This document shows positions 1-12,089 of a stretch of DNA of 64,000 nt, piece after piece. The notes beneath the pieces were generated by a model, which had not been told where the DNA came from, made no database searches, and worked only from the letters and a program-made list of their open reading frames with translations. Made by a program: the position numbers and the translations under genes. How positions within the stretch are numbered: position 1 is the stretch's first letter; every line of letters begins with the position of its first letter. Origin of the DNA: Fasciola hepatica (Eukaryota > Platyhelminthes > Trematoda > Plagiorchiida > Fasciolidae); assembly GCA_948099385.1 (NCBI GenBank), contig CANUEZ040000020.1:7286501-7350500 (forward strand). The letters are read 5' to 3'.

Positions 1-339
1 AAGTCAGATTTTTTGTCTGAAACTCGGGCTTAGTGTGACTGATGTTTTGGGTAGCTACCTACCTATGACGACAGTCGCGGCGCAGAGCTCACTCTTCCTG
101 GTTTCAGAAGCAATAAGCGACGGTTCACTGAGTCATAGGCATTCTGGAAGCCTAAGTAGCAGGCATCGACAATTTCTTACCTATCTGGTCTAGAAATCAC
201 TTCAATTAGGAGCGACAGCAGGTTTGACGGCTAAGAGCAGCTGTTAAAAAAGCCACGCCGTCTGGGTAGGAACAGCTGTTTCTTCGTCAAGTGGTTAGAT
301 GTCCCCTCCCTTATCTCCCTATTAAAAAGCTTCTACTAT
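1..339. other. No recognised feature
   Basis: I see no convincing reading frame, repeat or RNA here. On the minus strand this is the continuation of the LINE-like fragment that starts at about 735, and homology may extend a little further, but I could not follow it. Confidence 0.5.
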
Positions 340-735
340 ATGGACAGGACACTAGCTGGCCGTTAGTTTCCTGCAGCCCCTCAAGACCCCACTTGTGAAC
401 ACAGATGCCATCCGTCTGCCTCCAATCCTCGACAAATGTTTGACGCTTTGGTTAATGCCACTGCTATGGCAATGATTTTAAGATGGCGGGAAGTACCCCA
501 TCTCGTTCAACGGCCTTGTGTGCTTTTAGCACCCTCAAGGTTCTCGCGGTCCCACCGGCTTCCCGCCTCGTTTTGTTGGCCACATGTCTGGCTGCCACAT
601 GGTCCTCTGGGGAATCTACCCCATGCATCCCTTCGAAGTATTTTTCCAGCTTTTCGCCTTTCTCGGCTGACCAAAGTCTCTTTCCATATCCCTTTCGTGC
701 TCTTCAGCTTGCTTGACTGTCATAGTTACTTTGAC
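340..735 (-). pseudogene. Decayed non-LTR (LINE) reverse transcriptase fragment
   Basis: Read on the minus strand from about 735 downward, an open stretch passes through a segment typical of the N-terminal part of LINE reverse transcriptases: a short acidic and hydrophobic lead-in, then a leucine-rich 'LKAHKAVERDGVLPAILKSL' segment matching the family's K-x-P-G-x-D-G-I-x-P block. A 'DWRQTD..CVHKWG' stretch follows, where LINEs have D-W-[KR]...P-[IV]-[FY]-K-K-G. The Pro-Gly of the block is replaced (Val-Glu), and stops interrupt the frame just after it. No endonuclease or catalytic FADD box is visible. It is a short, inactive remnant. The family level (CR1/jockey-like) is inference, and the call rests only on motif spacing read by eye. 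Confidence 0.45.
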
Positions 736-2592
736 TAATTTATCTTTTCCAAAAACACAAGCAGAAATATACCTTTATTACCTTCGCCATTCTGGCTGTT
801 TTAATCATTTTTGGTGCTGTTTATGTATCTAGTCCACCTATCTTAGCAGCCTGACTTGACTCTGTTGGCAGAGACCTAATCTTGAATTCTAAGTTTGGAG
901 GGCGCTATTATCGTTTTTTTTCATACGAACTTTTTTCCTTGCTCTTCTGTGAGCACCTATCGGTTCTATCCTTCTTAGAACCCTGCCTATGCTTTCTCTC
1001 GTACTACTTGACCATGCAATTTAGGATGCCTTGGGCTTCTCCAGAATAAAATAAGGCAATCACAATTATTGCGCCCGTTTCCGAACCCGCAGGTTCAAGC
1101 CCGGCACGCCTCTAGGAGCTCTCATTGGACAAGCTTCTGGTATAGAGTGGTAGCGGAGGACTTCTGGTAGTCGTGGCTTGATTCCAACGAAAATAAATGT
1201 GGTTAGCTTGACGGATACTCTCTTCCAGGTGGTCGCTGAGAATTTATTCTTAGAATGGTCTGCCCAGAGTGACGATAGCAAGGGCCGAAAGGACCTGTGT
1301 AAAAGTCAAACATGATGGTAACATTTGAACCCAATTCTGGTTAGCGGCGACGAACACTTAGCAAGGCGTAGCCCCACGGATCCCGAACCCCAGAAAAAAC
1401 CGATCCAAAGATATCCTACTTACCATATCTCAGCCGAGAAGCATGCTTGGCGACAAGGTCAACGTGTACATTTTCACTCAGTGATAGGAAACTACAAATT
1501 CAAGGAGGGGAGTCGGTCACTTTGGTGCGTAAGAAAATAAAACAGGACCGAGTTTAAATGAACTGTAGTGATAACGGCTTACGTGATAAAATACAAACCA
1601 GTCTCGATTTCATAATTAGTGATTGTAAGGAAACGGTAAGACACAAAACTGTTGGAATGAGAGTTGTCCCAGGATGCAGAGGGCAAGATAAATGCGGGGA
1701 TAATGCAGATGCTATGAAGGATGCTTTTTCAAGTTCAACGAACGAGGTAGATGGGGAAAACCGCATAAAGCTGTTCGAGAGAAAAATAATGAATACTGAA
1801 ATAGCCAGGATACTGTAAAAAAGGTAAGATGATTGCCAGGAATAATGGGTATCATCCAGTGGCGTGAATCAACTGCTGACGAAAGAGGGACGGGGTCCAA
1901 AGAGTTGGGAGCGAATCGCGAAGTGGGGTGCCGTCAAAAAAGAACAAAATAATAAAACAGAGGGGACGGTAAAACTGTTCTGCTGCGCTAGGCCTGACTA
2001 CTCTTAAAAGGACATTATTTTACAGTCTTTCAGGGCTTTTCTGCATCTAAACCGGGTTTCATAGGTGAGAAAGGCTTACAGTTTTTTGGATGTGAATTTT
2101 ATTGAGATAAATGCCGTTGTATAGTCGTCGGTCACTCGAAATTGGCGGTGAGATCTCGGCCAGGTATAATGTATTAACGGGTGACAGCAATAGCTGACTC
2201 ATGTTATCTTGTGAGTGTGGTCCTCTATCGGCGTGAAGGATGTGCAGTCAGGGCAAGGGGATTATCAGTCATTTGGAGAAGTGAGCGGCGGAAGATGGCA
2301 AGCCAAGTCGGTTGAAAGCGATTGACTTTAGTTGCTAGCGTAGTTGATGTTGGTGTCTGGTTTGAAGTTGCATAGGCTGGGATTGGGACATCAATGGGGC
2401 AAGATCTATCAGAGGCCCCAGTCTGTCCAATAAAAAGATTTTGGAAGGGTATTTTGCCTTTCGATTAGATTGTGATAAAAATAGTCAGCGGATGAAGGAA
2501 ACCGGTAAAGACTCGGCCAGCACAGGTCAGACTGTGTTTTTGGCCACCGAGTATGGAGAATGACATTATCATCCATCCCAATCCCCTAAGTA
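736..2592. other. No recognised feature
   Basis: About 1.9 kb in which the open frames are all under 90 codons, lack family motifs and look like chance. The Gypsy integrase remnant begins at its right edge. Upstream pol domains of that element (zinc-binding HHCC, RNase H) would be expected in 2.0-2.6 kb, but I cannot recognise them. Confidence 0.4.
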
Positions 2593-3085
2593 GGTACGCG
2601 CTTTTCTCTGGTTTACTTAGAAGCAGTTGGCCCCCCACCACCCGCAGATGGCTTCCGTTATCTGCTGCATTGTGCTGCCCGCTCTACTCATTGGCCAGTC
2701 GCCATCCCCATCGCTGACACATCTAGTGAAACTGTTTCCAAGACATTTTTGAGTGACTGGATTCCTACGTTGGTCGCCCTGACCACCATCACCACTGGTC
2801 GAGGTGCTTACTTCCAGTCCGAGCTGTTCCGGGATTCGACCTCTCTTCTTGGATTCAAACACACAAGAGCGATCACATGTGAACCTGCGTCAAATTGGCT
2901 GGTCTAAAGACTTCATCTTCAGCTAAAAGCTATTCTCAAGTGCATTTCGAATAACAGCCAGTGGATCAAATCTCTTCCTTTGACCACGTTGCACCTTAGT
3001 ACAGTCATAGAGAGGGAAATTTGATTCCTTCCCGCTGAAGTAGTATTTGGCTCCTCTCTCCAACTGACCGGTGAGTCTTTTGATT
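2593..3085 (+). pseudogene. Ty3/Gypsy integrase core remnant
   Basis: One plus-strand frame reads through most of a Gypsy integrase catalytic core and the following segment. In order it shows the start of the core ('LEAVGPPPPADGFRYLL', where families have V-D-x-x-G-P-L-P-P), a 'WPVAIPIADTSSETVSKTFL' block, a 'TTITTGRGAYFQSELF' block, and a diverged stretch where the N-G-x-V-E-R-F-H-R motif should be. The frame then runs on to the post-core 'PAEVVFGSSLQLTGE' segment. All three catalytic acids are lost: the first D is E, the second is G (TTGRG), and the E position falls at a stop codon. A second stop lies near 3027. The frame ends abruptly at about 3085, where an AAT-repeat LINE tail begins, so the element was probably truncated by that insertion. 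It is an old, dead fragment. Confidence 0.8.
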
Positions 3086-3437
3086 TTAATAATAATAATA
3101 ATAGTAGTAATGTTTTATTTCGAGGGCACCCGAAGCATGCCTTATTGCATGCTCATATGTTACAAGTGAGATCACAAAAAGGATCCTTGAATATTCAATT
3201 AGGTATATGCTGCACAAAACGGTGCATGTTTTTGACCTTGTAAGTCACCCTTCGGTTGAATTTTTTAAATGCTCTGCTCTGAACCAAGTTCTGAAGTGTA
3301 CTGGGGAATAACGAAATTTATCTCATACCACCTTACAAACCACGGTAACTCCGAGGCAAGCTTTTTATTTGGAGAATCTTCCTACCTTATTCTCTCCTAT
3401 AACGTTTTGGAGTTTTCTGTGTTGTATGTTCCAATGT
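3086..3437 (-). repeat. 3' end of a LINE copy with an (ATT)n tail
   Basis: Plus-strand 3089-3118 is an AAT/AGT triplet run followed by 'gttttatttcgagggcaccc' and then 'gaagcatgcc'. The same arrangement is found at 48803-48860, where it ends the 3' UTR of a minus-strand CR1-like LINE whose coding C-terminus is visible. On the minus strand it reads as a short 3' UTR ending in an ATT-rich tail, as in CR1/RTE-type LINEs. No coding sequence of the element is recognisable here, so this copy is 5'-truncated. The left boundary coincides with the end of the Gypsy integrase frame, suggesting insertion into that older element. The right limit is uncertain. Confidence 0.6.
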
Positions 3438-3500
3438 GTATTACCTCTACTACCAATAATGGTTCATTTCGGATGACTCCGGGGCATGCGGCAGAGCAAG
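3438..3500 (-). repeat. Second LINE 3'-terminal motif
   Basis: About 350 bp from the first tail, plus-strand 'ctaccaataatggttcattt' followed by 'cggatgactccggggcatgc' repeats the same 3'-terminal arrangement (AT-rich triplets, then TTTATTTCG-like, then CCG-GGCATGC). This suggests a second, very short or adjoining truncated copy in the same orientation. The match is short, so it may instead be part of one rearranged copy. Confidence 0.4.
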
Positions 3501-6500
3501 ATTAAACAGTACAGTTGGAAAGTGAATCAGAGTTATGGGAATATTGTAAAATTTTGTGCACGCGATGGAAAGTAAGAGAGGGCTTTCAAGTCCATTTTCG
3601 TGGTATCGCCCTGCGAGTTCAAACTCAAGGTCGAGTGGTCGAGCCGGCTGAGTGTAAGGTTTAATTATTCTGCCAAAGTGTGGAGTGGATGGTAAATAGT
3701 AAACATTCACACAAACCATGCGTAGGGAAGACTGTCCTGCTGGGGAACCACACTGGATTGACGAATACGTGGTTACCGTGAAAAAGAAACATTTGCGAAG
3801 GACACGTAACCAGGCAGTAGATCTTTGCTATATATGGGAGGGGTTACGGAGTAAAATTAGACGATGAAAAAAATGATATTACACGTGAGGAACAAGAAAA
3901 ATCGGTCAAGGATTACAGTTTTGAAGCTCGGTGACCGCATATCGGTTGAGCCGGTTGTACAACAAACGGACAACACGCTGGACTGTGGTTGTCAAAGTGA
4001 TGGTGAAAGAAATGGCCCAAATAAAACATATAGACTTTAACGGCTCGGTTGTCTTTACAAGAAAGGAATGTAATGCATCAGCAAGTAGCTGGGAACTGGC
4101 AAAATATCGATGTGTGGTGCGTAGTTACGATAGTGGCAGGGACATGGCTTGTAAGAGGGATGATCAATTAACTTTACTGATCCATCTAGCTTGGTTCTTC
4201 TTTTACGGTCTTTCACGACTTCTCCCTGGGCGATCCCTATCGCAGTTACTCTTGTCCAAATCAAATGCCCCAGGTTTCAGCACAAGTCTTTACGTTTTTG
4301 TTCGTTTCGATTCTGCAAAACTTCCAATTCAACCTTTGACCTCACGACCTTATGGAGTCACCTCTAATACTGACAAATCGTTTGTCATTGACAGCTGGTA
4401 CACAGGATTCGGTTAGCATATGCCGGAGAAGTGCAGTCCACCTTAATAAAGCATTGTACTAACCAGACTACATGTTGCATCAAGTTAATGTCGACACCGT
4501 CGAAGCGAACACCAACAAGCTAGGGTAGGCAAAGGGGCGTGTTGAAGTAAACGGCTACGGGGCATGTATATTAGTAATGAAAAAGCAACAAAAGAAGTTA
4601 CACAAGCTCACACTTGTCCACTTTTTATATAGTCGGGATATGAGCGCCAAAGAACCAATGTCCGCCAATATTTTCAGTGCTGTTCAGTCTGACAACAGCA
4701 CACCGCACCAACTACGACGGTATTAAAATGAGTGCCGGGTGGCATAGTGGGAGCTTCTAAGACTGTCTATTTCAAACAGGTCTGGTTGGTTTAGTTCCAG
4801 GATACTCAAACCAGGTGAGACTATGATGGAATGAAAGATCTATTGACAGTTCGTTGTATTGCTCGGTGGTGGTGCTCAAAAGAGTTTTGTGTGGCTATTT
4901 TACAATAAACCGTCGGCATAATGGAAAAGTATTACACCATAAGACGTTCAAGACCGTGGAAAAGGTCATATATTTACAGTTACGCACAAAACGGACCACC
5001 TAGATTCCGGAATTTCCTCCAAATTACAAGAATGGAACGGTAGCTCCCAAAATTATTCTTTCCTGGCCCTAACCCACCACTGTTACTGGTAGGAGGATTA
5101 CTAAACCCGTTTGTTTTGCCTTCTCACAGTTCCTTCAGGTATCTACCTTTCCTAAAGAATCTACGCCTAGTAGGTGGATGCACTGAGAGGAGAATGCTGC
5201 AGTGCGGGAATTGGTTTTTGCTACAAACTCAACTCCTAATTTCAGCATTTATTCAACCTACTTTTCCATACACGATTCACTATCGATAAGGCCATAATCA
5301 CGTTAGACAATTCACAAGCAGACTGTCAGTCCATCGCACTACCCGTACGATTGTTTCCATTTTTCGCTTTACGGCGCTCGGCCCAAACAGTCACATGTGC
5401 AGTCGAACTTTCTCATCCAAACACACGCACGTTACTGACCCTCGATTCGAACTTTGTCTATGTGAAGACACCCACGCATGCACACAAGCGAGATAGGCTC
5501 TGGTCATGCCCCAGCCAAGACAAAGTTGACCAATCAGGCTTTGTGCTATCATGACCAGTTTCGACCTTACTCCTTCCTTGCGCTTCCGTTACCACGTGGT
5601 TCCAACGCGCCCACTCACTGACACGTTTGTGTTCCCGCTAACACACTTGCGCTCACGCTTGCAGTACGCTTGCGATGTACACACTTGACCGCTGACTAGC
5701 CGAGGCAATGAGAGCCATTAAGTCGAAGCAGAGCCAAGTAGTTCCCTCAACTCAAACAGTTAAGCACATAGGAAATATGTATTTCGCCACAAATCATGTG
5801 GAAAGGCAGTGACGCTTGCCCGTACGTATTTTCGTAGTGTGTTTGGCGATGTTCGTCGGTGCATGTATATGTTTTTCCCAGCTTGCTCCAACTACATCGC
5901 CTAGACAGTGATGGGATAATCTTGAAGGCCTGTCATTGACGGCAGAGTACTGTGCATGGTAAGTATGAGGAGTGTGTTCCGGGACTTATCCATGGTGAAG
6001 GCTACCAATATGAGCTGTCAAGAACAGGCGATAATTAGGAAGAGATTCGAACATTGAAAGGGTCCGTTCGTATCTAAGTGAAGATGGCAGCATCTCTGAT
6101 CCCAAGGGTCTAAGGGTGGTGATGATTAGGTGGTTACGGTAACAACATGGATATAGCTTGTCCCGGCAACTTTGGAGTTGCCACTATTTCACGGATAGGT
6201 TTTGAATAGCCAGCTAGTTATTTCATTGAAGACACCGATAAATGTGATTGTAAAAATGATGGAAAGCCGTGGGCAAATTTTCCCACTTCTAAACTACCGG
6301 CAGCGCTTTGCAGCCTTTCAGCGGTTCAGGCAGTTTTGCTCCTAATTGCGGTGATGATCTTCCCGTCCGGCGTATAAGTAGTATTATTTATATCCTTCAG
6401 GTTCATAAATACGTGAATGGGTATGAATAGCAGGTCGTCCTCCAATGTTTTTCACCTGGTTTCCGCCGTACTATTTAGAAGCGGACTTCGCACATTTCAG

Positions 6501-8835
6501 TATCCTGCACTTATACCGACATGTTCAAACTTAACGGAGTAAGCATTACCGCTGCCAGCCAAAAATCTTGGGGACTATGGCACTTATGAAGAATGTGTGA
6601 TTTTATCGCAATTTAATGACGATTCCTCTCACTTCTGCCAAATGACAACAGGAACTTGGTTAAATTTCCAGCAATCCCCCAAGTCACTTAAACTGATGCC
6701 TAACGGTAGTTATCGCAGGCTTCCTTAATTACCCTGTCTCCCGAGGTACGACCAGGTGTGAGCTACCCCCAGTGAGCTTCCACACAACAACCACGCCTAC
6801 GGCGCCTTCCTTCACAGCTGTCCAGAGTGCTTGTTAAACCTACATGACGGCTTGAATCAAATTGGTGCTACGAAGTTAACGATTAGTAATAGTTTGTGAG
6901 TGCTATTTTGCCGCAGGTTCAGCTCGTAGTCAGAATGGTGACAACGGCTTTACCGCCCAAACATGAACGGCCTAGTTAAAGCTACACTAACTTTGATAAG
7001 GTGGGTGCCCTTCAGCGGAGAATCCATTAGGTGGACGAAATATGTAGAGACCCAGGCTATCGAGGTCGATTACTTTTGCTACCAGCATTTTGCTACACCT
7101 TTACAGCTATAGGCTATCACCAGGAAGATGAGATTAGGCATCGCGACAGTTAGGGCCTCTATATTTACAAAATTAACCGACATTTTGCCAAAACTATTAG
7201 CTCTTGAGTATGCGGAAAAAACCCTTGATCTACATCAGAAAACAAGAGGTAGGCGATCTTGTGTTTTCAAAGGCTTCATTCTCAAGCCGATCACAATCAA
7301 ATTTATATGAGACAAGATAAGGAAAGGAGAGGGACACATTCAATCAGTTAGTCAATCAACCTGTCAGTCAGTCAACCGATGGGTTAGCCGACCAATCGAT
7401 AGACGAACGGGAGACACAGTGAAATCACGTGCCGCCGTCAGAGGCCTGGATCGACAGCACATTAGAGAACGACATCATCGACATTCGGCCACGGAACTTC
7501 AAGTGCTTGGACCAGTTTTTTCTGTGAACTAGGTTTGGGCCTTAGCAGCAGGACTATTGGCTCTGTTCCTTTTTTGTCATGCTGGTGATTATCTTGGTTT
7601 TCTTGGGTTATTCCAACTGAAGTGAATTGTTGGGAGTCTCTCATACTTAGGGGCTTAGATAAACATAACAGGACCAGCTGCTAACGGGAGAGCAATAAAT
7701 GTTGCGCCAATGGGTAAAGTACAGCTGGTCAGATGCGACGCACTTTGATAATCGACTAGGGCTTTCCATACGACGTGGTGTTGTATCAACCGACATGACC
7801 CATCTGTTTGCAGCAAAGGCGTTTATGCCTGTTTATATACCACCAAAAATCCGCTCGCCTCGTGAAAGTAGTTTTATTCGATCATTCTGCAGTTTTTCTG
7901 AAAACTCAGTAAGCAGATTCCGAAGTCGCTCAACATTTTATCAAGAAAATGATACAACTCACGGTTTCTAGTAAGAGTTCAGAAGCCAGAATCTAATTAC
8001 CGCTGCGGTTTTTAGTGCTAGTATTACAAATTCGGGGCCCCAGGTGTATACTCTCATCCGTAGGATACACTGCAGGGGTCAACCCAGAAGTTTGTTTGCT
8101 GGTTATCAAAGCTTGACTGAAACTGCCGCCACTGATGGCAGCCCAACAAGTCTGTCCCGACTTGCATGGCCTTCCTGTCGAAAACCATCGGGCTAGAAGT
8201 CAGTAATCAGAGACGGAGATCTCTTTTGACTGTCTCTACGAAATCCGCACAGCGGATATACGTTAGCGACGAGGCTATTGACACGTGTAGACAAAAAAAT
8301 TTCCGGGCTTGATCATCCTCCCAGACGGCCAAGTCACGTACAGAGGCGAAAAGCTAACTGATAGAAACAGGACAGCGTTTTCTCAGCTAAGTATATCACA
8401 TTAGGCGAGATCGGTCTTCGAAGCAAACTCCGCTTCTTCCGAACCGCCGTCAGCAGAACGTTTGCGAAACGCCTCCAAGGAAAGTCGCTAACCCTGTCCA
8501 CTCGAAGCGCAGCCAAATAAACGAACCTCAAAACAAAACGAGATTAAGCGAATATTGTGCGGTTGATTAGCGAGGTGTCAACGCACAGTACATTGACAAA
8601 CCTGAATTATGCGGCATAAAACGACTACGAAACTGAAACCGCAGTTCCACATAGCAGAAGACTAAGAGATGTCACCACAAATGGAGTTCCACGTCAGGCG
8701 AACCGAATATCTTTGGGGAAATAGAAGCAACGTACAAAACTTGTTCAAAAAGTACCGAATGAAATGCGTCGTTAAAAGCACGATAATGAATAGCGCATTC
8801 AGGTTAACGGTGAATTAGCACATACGAGAACATTC
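3501..8835. other. No recognised feature
   Basis: A long stretch with no supportable gene. The longest plus-strand frame (3931-4416, 161 codons) has no motif, low-complexity composition and a comparable open frame opposite it, so I do not call it. 5400-5720 is rich in CACA/ACGC motifs with an LTR-like feel, but no partner copy is present in the window. Confidence 0.4.
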
Positions 8836-9231
8836 TTGAGAGGATGTCTCACATCCGACTGACACTACGTGGTACAGCAGTTACACACCGAAAACATTGG
8901 AAATCCAAAGGCGTTTGACCACCAGTGCTTGCAAGCAATCCTGAGAATGACCTGGTGCGAGATGTCAGACGACGACTCTTCCAGACTGAAACTTTGTCGG
9001 TTTTTCTTTCAATGTGACCTTAGCCGTAGTCTGGATGCTGGCCGTGAGGCCCAAGTAAAGAGATCTCAAAATAAACTTTGTCACCCTCTTCACTCAAAGG
9101 TTGACTCCGCCGCCTCAGAGGACAAATGGAAAGACGGATCAGCGCCATTAATTCAGACTCCTAGCGACTTGGACTCAAGTTATCTACAAGGCTCCTCTCC
9201 GGAACCGGAGCCGTACCCCTCTGTGCTCTGA
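8836..9231 (+). pseudogene. RTE/L1-like LINE C-terminal fragment
   Basis: The plus-strand frame at 8869-9231 contains 'AFDHQCLQAILRMTWCEMSD' near its start. LINE C-termini of the RTE and related clades carry L-x-x-F-[DE]-H-[RQ]-C-L-R-x-I-L-R-[IV]-x-W-x-D, followed by a Cys-bearing tail. The Phe, Asp-His, Cys-Leu, Ile-Leu-Arg and Trp spacing agrees. Upstream sequence, where RT thumb code would lie, is not readable in the same frame. The rest of the frame is serine- and proline-rich and unassigned. It is probably a short decayed 3' portion. Confidence 0.45.
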
Positions 9232-11821
9232 ACGCACCTCTGACCGCCGTTTGTTATCAGGAACAACCTGCGACATCCACTAGCTGCCTCGTCCGCTTCC
9301 ACGTGAAGGCCGTATAAAATGGAAAGTGGTTTGGTATGATGCGAGCTTTCCTGGACAGCTGAAGCAATAACTCTGTAATGAATGGGATGAGCTTCAAACC
9401 TCCAAAGTTCAAAATTCTGATATAAGGCTAGCCTGGATTCACGCCAAAAGTTGTTTGGGCAAAGGGAGCTTTATCTGAAGTAGACAAACCCTGTTCTCAG
9501 AGCAGCTACAATCCATTTGTGCCGCAGGGCAAGGAAAGCATCCCAAAAGTGGAGGAGAAGCTTCAGGCAGTTGGAAGTCAGTAGGCCATCATCGAGCGCG
9601 GAACTATTAGGCTCAAAATTTCTGCAAGAAGAAAGCAATGGACCCAATTGGTGTACGGCAGGGCCGGAAAACTACTGAGGATTTGAAAGGGAAAATCACT
9701 TTTTCTTTCACTTACTGATGGGTTCCCACAACATTTGAAGCTCCTGTCATAGGGTTACAGATAGGCTAACCAAACTGTTAATAAAACCCTCGCGCGAATA
9801 AATGACCCATTAGAAACGGGAGCACAGCTGACCACGGAAAGAATTAATTGGTTGATACCCAAATGTTTTCAGGACTTGCGAGCTAGGAACATCGCAGATC
9901 TCACGGAGAGGGAAAACAGGTCCGGGTTCCAGAGTGTCCGGCAATTAGTCTCTCGTGAAGCATGGATTTCCCGAGGCAGGTACGGTAAATGAACCACGAA
10001 TAGAAGGCTAGGTGGTCGTTTGTGGTTATATGGTCACAGAAGTCTTGTGAACACTGCAAAGAGAAGCGACTTTTTGGGATTACAAAAGGTAATACGTCAT
10101 CTGTTTTTACTATCAAATGCTTGGTCCCTGAAGAAATACACTTGCTAGAGGAATGTAAGCGCTTTCTCTCTTTGAACTTACCAGGTGTTTCGAAACTTCG
10201 CAAAAAATGTACGGTTGTATCTCTTGCCTCAAAAAAGGGAATCCATCAAGCAGCTGCCCTGTTCAAATATAGTGTTCCAAATTAGAGGCAGTACCACCGT
10301 ATGCCTCAGGATGCATAGAGGCTAGTTGGAGGTAGTGTTATGAGCACTTAAACAGGAATCCACGGTTTGATCAGCACAGGGCAGACGATTTAAGAAAACC
10401 TGACCAGTGAACGTAAAACTGTGCTGCCACTCTAAGGTCCAAGTGCCTTGTGAGAGTAAAAAAGCCTTCAGTACAAAGCGACGGAAGGAGGCTCTACTGA
10501 GACCTAGGCGTGTCAGATGTGACACTATGGAGGAAAGACACTCTAGAACTGGAAGATATGACAGTATGCTTTGCCCCTATTTTGACTTGAACGGCGAATA
10601 GTACCAAAGCGAATTTCAAAAACAGTGGGAGTAGGAGCAAAGTTACCGACAGAAAGTCATTTTACGAATTATGACTAGGCCGAAGTTGTTAGTGTCTGTT
10701 GATCAGGGGGTAAGGTGATGCAAAATTGCTGCCTGTTTTCCTGATCTCGGCGGCATTATGATGAAAGCTGGATTACGAGAGCCTCAAGAGGGAGAACCCT
10801 TCGGTGCGCCACCCTTCCAAAAGCACTGCAGGTACTAAGGCCGTGTTGTGGTAAACGAAATCTACCATACAACTTGCGGATGCCCTTAGGTTGTATTGCT
10901 CTTGAACCGATGATTCAACTATCATCTTCCACAGGAATGGTTTGCCACTTCGAATCAAAAATCTACCTCCTAACAGAACGACTGAACTGACTGTGCAAAG
11001 CTGATTTCCTGGAGAAAAAAGCGGCCGAAGACTCTCCCTCATCAAAAGGTAAGCACGCGTTGAGGGGGGGGGCTGACAATGCCTCCACACCGTTAGACCG
11101 ACATTAAAGAGTTGCATCACCACAGAGGCTTTCCTTTGCAGGACGCCAAATGATCTCACTGACCCTAAAATGGATTGAGCTAAATGGATAACAAATTTTA
11201 AACCAGCACGATTTATGTGGTGTTTCCCTGTGATGGATGGGTATGTGCACAAGAGCCCCGCTCAGCTGGTGCTCGAAATAAAGTTAACCGAATATTTTAG
11301 GCCTGCGCGACCCATGGCATCAGACAGCAGCGAACACTCAAGGCCGGCAAGGTTGAGGTTAGTGTCTTACTGCGCTAGTGAATTCCAGGTACACACTTTA
11401 AATTATTTCCAGCTACACAGCACTGGGCCCGGTCGGAGAGTTTCTTTGATTTTACGAGGAACCTAGCGCATTAGTAGCGTACATTGGAGAAACGTTTATG
11501 CAAGTTCAAGCTTCGGGAAAGAAAGGAGGGTAGCTGAGGTCCATCTGGCGGGAAGATATTTAGCCGAGTATTAGGGTCACTGAGCATCAAATGATATTCA
11601 ACCTGTTTGGTATAACTTAACCATTATATCACAAAAAGTTTGGGTTACGACGCAAGGCAAACTACTAGGGATCCTAGGATTAGGATTAGAACTACAATGC
11701 CATGCGTGACCACTCAGTTGCAGGAGGTTGTCGCGTGTCACTGCCTAGGCTACAAAACGCGAGAAATTTTGCGATCCACATGGGTGAACTGATATTTTGC
11801 GATTGATTTCGGCCTTACGAG
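9232..11821. other. No recognised feature
   Basis: No supportable gene. A 159-codon minus frame at 10773-11252 has no recognised motif and is opposed by several plus frames of similar length. I treat it as chance or deeply decayed. Confidence 0.4.
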
Positions 11822-12089
11822 CGGATGTACAACAACAAGGGAGGGGGGGCTGATATTTTTCTGAAATCTGAGCTGGTACACCTCGCCTTGGAATTTGATA
11901 ATTGTTTTTCAGTACTCGATGAGAACGATATAATGAGAGTGGAAATCAGTGGGAGACACTTTTCAGTTCTTTTTCACGATACGCGAAAATCTTCAAACCA
12001 GATGTGGGCTGCTGGATCAGGTTAGATCACAGGACTTGGGGCTTCGCTAACAAAAGTCTAGATTATTGTGTGAGTAGGTTTCAGTATCT
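11822..12089 (+). repeat. Left arm of a 265-bp inverted repeat
   Basis: This segment matches 13685-13946 in reverse complement. The arms share a frame of about 60 codons ending in 'FHDTRKSSNQMWAAGSG', almost identical in both apart from a 6-bp length change near the start ('NNKGGGADIF' against 'NNKGPDIF'). Similarity starts sharply at 'cggatgt' and stops after 'tcagtatct'. The arms enclose about 1.6 kb. This could be a fold-back type element with long terminal inverted repeats, or two inverted copies of one dispersed repeat. The encoded peptide resembles nothing I recognise. Confidence 0.85.

Noticed and set aside
3931..4416. 161-codon plus frame
   Set aside because: No motif, no homologous copy in the window, and an overlapping minus frame of similar quality.
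10773..11252. 159-codon minus frame
   Set aside because: No recognised domain and several opposing frames. Nothing separates it from chance.
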